From JAWKNZ01 sp041391425 (lineage in GTDB: Bacteria; Bdellovibrionota_B; Oligoflexia; Oligoflexales; JAWKNZ01): a stretch of DNA of 64,000 nucleotides. The stretch covers positions 390,376-454,375 of the forward strand of contig JAWKNZ010000003.1 in assembly GCA_041391425.1 (NCBI GenBank), read 5' to 3'. Positions 1 through 8,000 of this stretch are shown in pieces. Each line of letters opens with the position of its first letter. The first letter of the stretch is position 1. Below the pieces are notes generated by a model. It saw only the letters and a program-made list of their open reading frames with translations. It ran no database searches and was not told where the DNA came from. The translations under genes were made by a program, and so were the position numbers.

Positions 1-1
1 G

Positions 2-193
2 ACCCAAGATATTTCAAAAGCACATCGCACGGCGCAACAGCTAGATACTGCCACAGTATGGATTAATACGTGGATGCGACGGGATCTGCGTGTTCCTTTT
101 GGAGGTATGAAGGATTCTGGATTAGGGCGCGAGGGCGGAGAGTTTTCTCTTGATTTTTATAGTGAACTTAAAAACATATGTGTGCATTTTTGA
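2..193 (+). CDS. amnC: 2-aminomuconic semialdehyde dehydrogenase, C-terminal end (partial)
   Basis: Only the last 63 codons lie in the window; the gene begins upstream. The frame carries the aldehyde dehydrogenase C-terminal signature PFGGMKDSGLGREGG followed by SLDFYSELKNICV, the form typical of the ALDH8/aminomuconate-semialdehyde branch rather than of general ALDHs. Such an enzyme oxidises 2-aminomuconic 6-semialdehyde to 2-aminomuconate with NAD. It ends 35 bases before a ring-cleavage dioxygenase subunit on the same strand and is followed by the deaminase that would use its product, so context supports the call. Catalytic Cys and Glu lie outside the window, so the substrate assignment rests on the C-terminus and neighbours. 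Confidence 0.75.
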   Translation, partial: TQDISKAHRTAQQLDTATVWINTWMRRDLRVPFGGMKDSGLGREGGEFSLDFYSELKNICVHF

Positions 194-228
194 TAAATAC
201 TTAATATGTACTCAGAATGGAGTGAATT

Positions 229-1128
229 ATGGCTAAAGGACAGATAGTTTCTGGGGTGTTGGCTCCACATCCTCCACATTTAGTTTATGCGGAAAATCCC
301 GAACGCAACGAGCCGAAAGCCGAGTGTGGTTGGGAAGTTTTGCGCTGGGGCTATGAAAGATGTCGAAGGAATGTGTTGGCAAAAAAGCCTGATGTGCTTT
401 TAGTCCATTCCCCCCATTGGCAAACAATAGTCGGTCATCATTTTTTAGGTTTAGAGAAATTTTCAGGCTTATCTGTTGATCCTATTTTTCCACATCTTTT
501 CCGTTATAGCTATGATCTTACAGTTGATGTCGATCTGTCGTTGGCAATTGCAAAAGAGGCAGAAAAATTAGAACTTACGACTTCTATCATGGAAAACCCT
601 GATTTTCGCATTGATTATGGAAGTATTACTAGTCTGCATTTAATGAATCCGGAATGGGATATCCCTGTTGTCGTCCTGTCTTCAAATAATTCTCCTTATT
701 ATTTCTCTAACGAGGTAGGACAATTAGAAATGATGAAGTTAGGAGAAGCTACTCGGAGTGCCATAGAAAAATCTGGAAAGCGTTGTGTGTTATTAGCTTC
801 AAACTCTTTATCTCATAGACATTTTACGACTGAGTGTGAAATTCCCGAGGATATGAGCTTTGAACATATTGATAGCCATGGGCAATATCTATGGGATATG
901 GAAGTACTAAAAATGATGAAAGAGGGACGTTCGCAAGAGCTTCTCGATATATTGCCAGAATTCATCGATAACTCTGCAGCTGAGGTCAAAGCAGGAGCTT
1001 TAACTTGGATGCTTTCAGCGATGGGGGTTCCCTCTTATCCTGCTGAAATTCACGCTTACGGAACCGTGATTGGGACTGGCAATGCTATCGTTGAGTGGGA
1101 CCATGAAAAATGTGGAGGTTCATATTAA
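229..1128 (+). CDS. amnB: 2-aminophenol 1,6-dioxygenase-type catalytic (beta) subunit, LigB-like extradiol dioxygenase
   Basis: A 299-residue class III (LigB/CarB-type) extradiol dioxygenase subunit. It cleaves the ring of an o-aminophenol to give 2-aminomuconic semialdehyde. Residues H14 (in LAPHPPH), H63 (in HSPHW) and E252 (in AAEVKAG) match, with a one-residue offset, the Fe(II) ligands known for the 2-aminophenol 1,6-dioxygenase beta subunit, and H196 (in SNSLSHRHF) the catalytic histidine. The start follows GGAG with six bases of spacing. The gene lies between the semialdehyde dehydrogenase end and the partner subunit, overlapping the latter by one base (TAATG). The true substrate could be 3-hydroxyanthranilate or 2-aminophenol; sequence alone does not decide. 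Confidence 0.82.
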   Translation: MAKGQIVSGVLAPHPPHLVYAENPERNEPKAECGWEVLRWGYERCRRNVLAKKPDVLLVHSPHWQTIVGHHFLGLEKFSGLSVDPIFPHLFRYSYDLTVDVDLSLAIAKEAEKLELTTSIMENPDFRIDYGSITSLHLMNPEWDIPVVVLSSNNSPYYFSNEVGQLEMMKLGEATRSAIEKSGKRCVLLASNSLSHRHFTTECEIPEDMSFEHIDSHGQYLWDMEVLKMMKEGRSQELLDILPEFIDNSAAEVKAGALTWMLSAMGVPSYPAEIHAYGTVIGTGNAIVEWDHEKCGGSY

Positions 1129-2570
1129 TGGAAGATTCAATTATATCCTCAGCCTATGTTGTATCCGGCCAACCGCATATTTTGTTAGGAGCAGATCAGT
1201 CGCCTGCATGGGCGTCATTACAAAAATCATATGATAAGATACGTCAGGATATAGAATCTCAGGAAGCAGACCTGATTTTGTATTTTTCGACGCAATGGTT
1301 GTCTGTTATTGGATATATGTTTCAAGGTGATCCAAAGCCATGTTGGTCTCATGTTGATCATAATTTTCATCACCTTGGTACTATGCACTATGATTTTAAG
1401 GTGGATACAGATTTAGCTGCCGCTTATGCGAAAGAGGTAACTCAACTTGGGTTTACTACTAAAGTTGTAAATTATAGAGGCTTTCCCATTGATACAGGTA
1501 CTATTGTCGCACAAAAATTATTAAATCCTGATAATAGACTACCAGCAGCAATGGTTTCTTGTGGGCTTTATGCCGAAAAAGAAGAAACAACTATGATAGG
1601 GCAGGCAGCGGCTTGGGCTTTAAAAAGTTCAGGAAAGAAGGCAATTGCTGTATTGGTTTCGAATTTATCCAATCGTTATGAAATTCAAAAAATCGATCCA
1701 AAAAAAGATAAAATTTCGTCATTGAAGGATGATGAGTGGAATCAGAAGGTCCTTGAAATTTTTGAACGTGGTGCTCTAGAAGATGTTGCACAAGTGGCTA
1801 GGCAGTTTGCTGGTCAAGCGAATGCTGATATGGGATTTAAAGGTATTTGGTGGCTTAATGGTTTATGTGGTGAGTCCAATGATTTTACCGGCAAGGTTTA
1901 TGACTATCAACCGGTTTGGGGAACCGGCGCGGCGTTAGTGGGTTTGAAACCAACAAAAGCTGTCCAACCTCTGAGCTGGGATCATTTCCAGTCAGAAGAA
2001 GGAAGCCAAGCTGAAATGGTTAAAGGCATTGCTGACCGTAGTGCGGCTGCGCAGGCAGTATTAAGTAGCGCTGATGATGTTAATGAGAATTTTAAAGAGC
2101 CTCCTTTGGTAAACCGGGATAGCGTTAATATCGATTCTTTATCTAAACCTTCGGGAAAAAGTAAGGCTGTAGAAAGCTTACGTTGCCCTGAACCTGTAGG
2201 GGCATATCCGCATGCTAGAAGGCATGGGAATCTTTTATTTCTTTCTGGTATGGGCCCACGTAAGAGAGGTAGTAAGGAAATTCCAGGTGTAAGCTTGAAT
2301 GCTGATGGCAAAATTATTGGCTACGATGTTAAGGTTCAAACGCGCTCAGTTATTGAAAATTTAAAAGCCGTGCTCGAAGACGCGGGCAGCTCTTTTGAAA
2401 AAATTATAGACGTGCAGGTCTTTTTGACAAATATGGAAAAAGATTTTCAGAGTTTTAATGAAGTTTATGCAGAAACGTTAGGAAAGATAGGGCCTAGTAG
2501 AACAACCATTGAAGTTGGTAGTTTGCCTACACCAATTGCAGTAGAACTAAAGGTGATTGCAGAAGCGTGA
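1128..2570 (+). CDS. Fusion of non-catalytic dioxygenase (alpha) subunit with RidA-family 2-aminomuconate deaminase
   Basis: Residues about 1-280 are a second LigB-fold subunit that lacks the iron-binding histidines of its neighbour (VVSGQPHILL replaces LAPHPPH), as expected for the alpha subunit AmnA. A polar linker follows at about 285-354. Residues 355-480 are a RidA/YjgF domain with the end GPSRTTIEVGSLPTPIAVEL, including the conserved Arg (R458); AmnD 2-aminomuconate deaminases belong here. I start at 1128 because GGAGG (1114-1118) sits nine bases before that ATG and the ATG overlaps the upstream stop as TAATG; an in-frame ATG at 1110 has no comparable site. In described aminophenol operons these two activities are separate genes, so the fusion is unusual. 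Confidence 0.82.
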   Translation: MEDSIISSAYVVSGQPHILLGADQSPAWASLQKSYDKIRQDIESQEADLILYFSTQWLSVIGYMFQGDPKPCWSHVDHNFHHLGTMHYDFKVDTDLAAAYAKEVTQLGFTTKVVNYRGFPIDTGTIVAQKLLNPDNRLPAAMVSCGLYAEKEETTMIGQAAAWALKSSGKKAIAVLVSNLSNRYEIQKIDPKKDKISSLKDDEWNQKVLEIFERGALEDVAQVARQFAGQANADMGFKGIWWLNGLCGESNDFTGKVYDYQPVWGTGAALVGLKPTKAVQPLSWDHFQSEEGSQAEMVKGIADRSAAAQAVLSSADDVNENFKEPPLVNRDSVNIDSLSKPSGKSKAVESLRCPEPVGAYPHARRHGNLLFLSGMGPRKRGSKEIPGVSLNADGKIIGYDVKVQTRSVIENLKAVLEDAGSSFEKIIDVQVFLTNMEKDFQSFNEVYAETLGKIGPSRTTIEVGSLPTPIAVELKVIAEA

Positions 2571-3217
2571 GCATAGATACGTACAAAATGATAGACATCT
2601 CACCGATTGTTCATAAGAATACTCCGGTTTTTCCTGGAGATGTGCCTTTTTCGCGTGATGTTAGTCTTAGTTTTGAAAAAGGTGATCATTTGACTTTATC
2701 TTCGATGCGATCGACATTGCATATAGGCAGTCATGTTGATGCTCCTAATCATTATCATCTCGAAGGTGAGGGAATAGATTGTCGAGCACTGAGCTATTAT
2801 TATGGCAAAGTTCAAGTCATTGATCTCTCGCGTTTAGCTCAACCTCGAGTTGTAGAAGTTGGAGATATTAGTGAAATAGAACTCATTAGCCCACGTGTAC
2901 TTTTTAAGACTAGCTCTTTTGATCATTATGGCGCTTGGTCTGACGATTTTACGTCGTTATCAAAGGAGTTGATTTCTTATTTGCATAATAGCGGCGTTAT
3001 CACTGTCGGCATAGATACCCCTTCAATTGATGCTGCCGATTCAAAGGGACTGTATGCCCATCAAGCTGTTTATGAAAATAATATGGCAATTTTGGAAGGT
3101 GTTGACTTGAACTTTGCTCAGGCTGGTGTTTATATGTTAGTTGCACTACCTCTTAAACTCAAGGGAGCAGATGCCTCTCCTGTGCGGGCAGTCTTGATTC
3201 CTTTGAAAGCTATCTGA
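2567..3217 (+). CDS. kynB: Kynurenine formamidase (arylformamidase), cyclase family
   Basis: A 216-residue metal-dependent cyclase-family hydrolase that would convert N-formylkynurenine to kynurenine and formate. The metal-binding signature HIGSHVDAPNH lies at residues 52-62, the usual place, and IDTPSIDAADSKGLYAH further on matches the KynB family. The GTG start overlaps the preceding stop (GTGA) and an AGGTG site lies about ten bases upstream, implying translational coupling; an ATG seven codons in is the alternative. It is the last gene of the aminophenol operon, and tryptophan 2,3-dioxygenase, which makes its substrate, is convergent downstream. Confidence 0.85.
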   Translation: MSIDTYKMIDISPIVHKNTPVFPGDVPFSRDVSLSFEKGDHLTLSSMRSTLHIGSHVDAPNHYHLEGEGIDCRALSYYYGKVQVIDLSRLAQPRVVEVGDISEIELISPRVLFKTSSFDHYGAWSDDFTSLSKELISYLHNSGVITVGIDTPSIDAADSKGLYAHQAVYENNMAILEGVDLNFAQAGVYMLVALPLKLKGADASPVRAVLIPLKAI

Positions 3218-3300
3218 TATAAATAGCTTGCTGTTTCAGAAAAAATGTCTTTGCCATTTAGCTAACATAATTTCCATATAATCCTATTGTTTTAAAAAGC

Positions 3301-3461
3301 GTAACTATTCAGCGTATCTTTTCCCTTCAATATGTCGCTTGATACATCGTCATCCTGAGTGAAGCGAAGGATCTATTTCGCAATTTCGAGATCCTTCGCT
3401 TCACTCAGGATGACGTGCAGTCAAGGCTTTGAATCGATCAGATAAAAAATACGCTGAATAG
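3301..3461 (+). repeat. MITE-like palindromic repeat, family 1, copy A
   Basis: 161-bp element starting GTAACTATTCAGCGTA and ending TACGCTGAATAG; the last few bases of the right inverted terminus are missing. Inside, GTCATCCTGAGTGAAGCGAAG and its reverse complement form a long hairpin around CTATTTCGCAATTTCGAG. Copies occur at 28883, 34452 and 48348; this one has the same orientation as 28883. Confidence 0.9.
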
Positions 3462-3816
3462 AAGCCTCTTCGGTTGTTTCTAAAGCCGTTTTATTCATTA
3501 CAGTAGGATCTGCTTGTAATTTATATAGGCCGAACTCCAATCCATATAATGGCAGATTGCCTCTTATAAAAATGTAGTGGATTAGTCCCAATAGTAGAAA
3601 GAAAAACCAAGCACTTAAAAACTCCTAATTGATGGATCGCGAGCTCCTATATCGGTTATTAGCAACTTATTCTTTAATTTTGTGAATTTTTAATTACAGG
3701 TGATATGTCTTAAGTTATGCAAAATATGGAAAATTCTGATTGATTTATTACAATACGTTTGCTTTTTAACTCTTCAATATTTACTGGCTGACAAGTAGGC
3801 TTTTCATCTTTTTTAG

Positions 3817-3854
3817 AAAAAAGCGATCATGATTTATAACATGATCGTTTTTTA
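3817..3854. terminator. Bidirectional intrinsic terminator between kynB and kynA
   Basis: Perfect 8-bp stem CGATCATG / CATGATCG around an 8-base A/T loop, flanked by an A-run on the left and a run of seven T on the right. It can end kynA transcription (gene end at 3895, minus strand) and read-through from the plus-strand operon. Confidence 0.75.
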
Positions 3855-3894
3855 TGGTCAGATATAGAGTTGCCCTTGGTTATTTTAAAAATTA

Positions 3895-4674
3895 TTATAG
3901 GCTAGTACGAATTTCCCACAGATCTTTAAAAGCTGGTTTAAATAGAGTTCCTTTTAAAAACTCAACTCCAGAAGATCCTCCTGTTCCCATGCGATTGCCT
4001 ATCGTCCGTTCTACCATTTTTACATGTCTGTAACGCCATTCTTGAATTCCTTCATCCAAATCTACAAAAGATTCACAGATTTGAGTTAGGGCCGGGTCGT
4101 TTTGATATATTTTGATTAAGCTTGCCTGTACTTGCTGATTGGATTCGTAGGCTTTTGAAAAATCTCTATTGATTACTTCATCGGGAATAGTGACATCACA
4201 TTTTCTTAGGTATCTTAAAAAGCTATCATATAGAGTTGGCTTGTTTACCATTTCCTCTAGAATTTTTCTTGTTTGAGAACCTTTCATATGAATTTCTATT
4301 TTTTTAGGATTACGGTTGCCTAAGAAAAATTCGAATATCCTATATTGGCCTGATTGAAAGCCACTGGCGGTTTCTAAGCGATCTCGGAAGGCTGAAAAAG
4401 ATACAGGAGTCATGGTTTCAATAACGTCTGTCTGTGCTACCATAGTTTTGAGTACAGTAAGCATGCGTTTCAATGTTGCCATAGATGTGTAGCCATCACC
4501 TTCTTCGAGTTTCTTTTGTAAAAAAGCTCCTTCATGAAGAATTTGCTTAAACCATAGTTCGTATACTTGGTGGACAACGATAAATAGAGTCTCATCATGT
4601 TCGTCAATGCTTTTTGGGTGTTGTGCATCTAAAATTTTATCGAGTTCCAGATAGTCTGAATAGTTTAATGCCAT
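3895..4674 (-). CDS. kynA: Tryptophan 2,3-dioxygenase
   Basis: A 259-residue haem dioxygenase that opens the indole ring of tryptophan to N-formylkynurenine, the first step of the kynurenine pathway. Family marks are LFIVVHQVYELWFKQILHE with H35 in the active site, the SFSAFRDRLETASGFQS block, the haem-ligand segment WRYRHVKMVERTIG (H217) and the substrate-loop GTGGSSG. GGAGG lies six bases before the ATG. Length is slightly under the 270-290 of many homologues. It faces kynB across a terminator; neither kynureninase nor kynurenine monooxygenase is in this window. Confidence 0.95.
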   Translation of the reverse strand: MALNYSDYLELDKILDAQHPKSIDEHDETLFIVVHQVYELWFKQILHEGAFLQKKLEEGDGYTSMATLKRMLTVLKTMVAQTDVIETMTPVSFSAFRDRLETASGFQSGQYRIFEFFLGNRNPKKIEIHMKGSQTRKILEEMVNKPTLYDSFLRYLRKCDVTIPDEVINRDFSKAYESNQQVQASLIKIYQNDPALTQICESFVDLDEGIQEWRYRHVKMVERTIGNRMGTGGSSGVEFLKGTLFKPAFKDLWEIRTSL

Positions 4675-5079
4675 TATGTGCCTCCGTTTGTGATCGAGAA
4701 TGTATAGGTTTTTTTTATCTCTTTTTTAGAGGTATGTATAGGGAGAAATTATTCATGTGTTTTTAATTGTTTAGGAGGGAAGCATAGTTTAATAGAAAAT
4801 TGTGTCATTATGTACACGTGAATTTTATTTAGTCAGGATTTTGTTGATGGATGTTTGCCCTTTTTTTATGATGCTTTATCTGTGTTTACTCTTGCCAATG
4901 AGTATGCAGGGTCGTCATGTTGAGTGAAACGAAGCATCTCGAGATTTTTAAGTATGAGTACAAGGTTTGAGATTCTTCGCCTTCAGCTCAGAATGACGTA
5001 ATCTCGATGATGTGAAACCTTGCTCTCTATCGCGTAAAATCCTAATTTTCAGTCTAGTTGTTACCTATAGGTAATAAAG
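4675..5079. other. Intergenic region upstream of kynA
   Basis: About 400 bases between the kynA start and the end of the helicase gene. It contains a family-2 hairpin repeat at 4914-4998. The A/T-rich stretch next to kynA presumably carries its promoter, but I cannot pick a convincing -35/-10 pair. Confidence 0.5.
4914..4998. repeat. Family-2 hairpin repeat, copy 1
   Basis: GTCATGTTGAGTGAAACGAAG at the left and an imperfect reverse complement (CTTCAGCTCAGAATGACG) at the right enclose a spacer with CTCGAGATTTTTAAG. Related copies lie at 12018-12256 and 56401-56486. The core resembles the widespread TCATTCTGAGCGAAGCGAAG type of bacterial interspersed repeat. Confidence 0.75.
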
Positions 5080-8000
5080 TTATCCATGGGGGAATAAGGT
5101 GGAGCGAATTTCCTCAAGAAAACGCTTGTATGCACGTGATTGATCGTCAGCTAATTCGTGCATAAATAAAAAAATGGGATTTACAGACGGAATAGCTCTC
5201 TTTAATTGAAAATAATAATCAATAACATAGTCTGCCGAATATTTTTCATTATCAAATGCGCAAAGATCGACAAGGCCTAGGGAAGGTGTTTGACGTTTAT
5301 TCTCATGAGGAACTAGCATTAAATCTACACAATACCTTGGATCTCCAATTGCCACACTATATTGAAACTCTACCTTTGATTTCTTATTACCTAAATCATT
5401 TATAGTTTCCTCAATCATTGCTTCCATTAATTGTCCACTAGATCTACGCCAAGGAATAAAATTTGGACCAGGATCTTGATGCCTTGTTGCTAATTGCTTT
5501 TTTTGGTTTTTTTCATATTGTTTTAGATAGGCATCCCATAAAAATTCAGTAATACTGGCCTTTCGATGTTCAATTTGATCGAAGTTTTTATGAAGATAAT
5601 GGTAGGCTCGCTTTTTAGGGCGACTCATAAGTACGTTCATTTCGCCTTTTCGTTTGTCTTCATCATCTCCTTGACGGAATGCTAGCATATTGGATCGATC
5701 AACATCCCAGAGGTAAAAGATATAGTCGCGTTCTTTTCCTTGGAGGGCAGCGCCAGCACCATCTAAAATATCATTGCCTCTATTTAGTTTACGCAAAAAT
5801 TCTTGTTTAATTCTTTTGATATAAGGTTCGTTTTTTAAGAGGAAGTAACAAAGAGCTACATCTGTTTCCAAATTTATTTTATCTCCTGTTTCTTTTTCGA
5901 TTTTTAGAACAGTTTTGCCAACGAAATCTAAAAATCTATCCACCATGTCTGTTTCAATTCCTTTGTATTGGCCAGAACTTTGTCGACCAGCTATGGTGGC
6001 GTCTTTCTCTTTATAATCAATTACTAAACTTGCTGGTGAGCCAATTGGTGTCCATTGCATTTTTCGTAGTTTTTCATTATAGACATATTTGTTTGAATAT
6101 TGAATAATATCTGGTGGGCAACGGTAATGCTCGTCTAGCATTACATGCCCTTGTTTTATACCTTTAATTAATCCAAATAGATGTGAACCACCCCCTTTGA
6201 TGCCTCTGGCTTGAGTTTGCCTTAGATGTTCTTCTAAACTAAACTCACGGAATAAATAATCATCAACGACAGAGTTTTTTGCGAGCACTGTTTGCTTTTC
6301 ATCACCAACAACTAAGATCTTTTTTGCACGATATAATAATGGAAGTGCATCATCGACTCTGCATTGTGTTGCTTCATCTACTATAACTAAATCAAAGTTT
6401 TGCTCTTTTACAGGGAATAAAAACGGTACAGCTTGCTTTCTACAGATCCATATGGGATAAGCTTCTGATAATTTAGATCGTAAGTCGTTATAAAATGCAG
6501 CTCCTTCGTCAATGTTTCTTTGGTTTTTTAGTGAATCAAGAGAAGAAGCAATACTAGTTGCTAAACTCGTTTCTCCTTTTTCTCCGCTTTTAAATGCATT
6601 TTTTGCGATTTCATTCATTTCTTGCAGTACTTTTAAACGCACAACTTTATCGCGCTTAGCTTGTAACATACCAAGTCGGTCGAGATATTCTTGAATTGAT
6701 GTTTTCCCTTCTACTGAGCCTTTAGAAGATGTGGCAAATCGACATATTTCTAAGTTAAATTGTGTTAAGTTGCTTTTGTCTGGATCTAACGCTTGATGCA
6801 TCAGGCTAAATTGTTTAGCAATAGACGGATCGACCTGTTGAAGTTCACGAGCTAGCTTTAATTGTACTGCCAATATTGCTTTTAAACTTCTTAAAATATT
6901 TCTAAGTGGGTATCTAAATAAGCTAAGGCAGTAGATAAATATTTTTCTTACTATATTGGCATCATTTGGAAAAGCATCTTCCCATTGCTTTTGAATAATT
7001 TTTGACATTTTTTGCATGTTGAGTTTATTTAGAGCTGCAAAAAATATTTCTTGTTTACGAGGTTTTGTTTTTTCGATAAAGTTTAACGTGTCGTAACATG
7101 TTTTTAAATTGTTTATGTAGTTTTCATCAACTAGATGAGGGATGTTGAATTCATTATAACATGTTTTGAGATCAGATTTAGCTATAAATTCGCGATCTCC
7201 CACAAAACGACGAACTAAGTGCCTTATATTTTTAATTGATACATCTAATTGTGTTGAGTTGCTATTTTTACTGCATACGAACTTGATAAATTTGTAAAGA
7301 TTTTCTATATCACTTTCAGTAGTCGGATGAAAACGTTTAGGGGTTACTCGATTTTTGGCATCAGCATTGGCACCGAGTTTTTTGTCCATTATATGCTGTA
7401 TTTTATTCTTTGTTTCTATCATCTTTTGTTCAATTGAATTCAGGCGTTCGTCTAGATTTTCATTAGCTTCAGGCCAAAATCCATCTTGGGCTAGGTCGAC
7501 TTTAAGCATATTTTTTAAATCTACAATCCATTTAGATAGGGGATCCTCAGCAGTTGGAATTTCATCTACAATTTTTACCGAATTTTCCCATAATGCTAGT
7601 AATCCTTTAGCATCGCTCGAATTACGATCTTTACCTACTAAATACTCTTCAATTTTTTCGGTTAACGCATGGATTGCACTTTTTTGATCGCTTACGATTA
7701 GAAGTCTTTTTTTAGAACAGATGCAATGAATGAATAAATTCATAATGGTAAAAGTCTTACCCGTCCCAGGGGGGCCTTCCAGTAAAACAAGATCGTTGGC
7801 ATCGAGTTGGTCAAGCAGATTACGTGTACTTTTTGGTATAGCTCCTGGTATCCAAGGTGTGTGACAAAATCTTTCTTTTTTATTTTTACTGTACTTATAT
7901 GTGGACGATAAAAACCCACCTAATAAGGATTGGTTAAATATCTCTGCTTGCGATGTTGCTAAAGATAAGATTTCATCTAGGTCATTTTCTAGAGCTATCG

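Larger units (their letters stand above)
3218..3894. other. Intergenic region between kynB and kynA
   Basis: About 680 bases without a convincing gene. It holds one copy of the GTAACTATTCAGCGTA-ended palindromic repeat (3301-3461) and a bidirectional terminator (3817-3854), both listed separately. The stretch 3462-3816 shows no coding signal or structured RNA that I recognise. Confidence 0.7.

Noticed and set aside
1110..1127. Start of the fusion protein at the ATG at 1110
   Set aside because: It would place the GGAGG inside the coding region; the ATG at 1128 has ideal spacing and overlaps the preceding stop.
7355..7687. 110-codon plus-strand frame inside the helicase gene
   Set aside because: Antisense shadow of a long, well supported coding frame.
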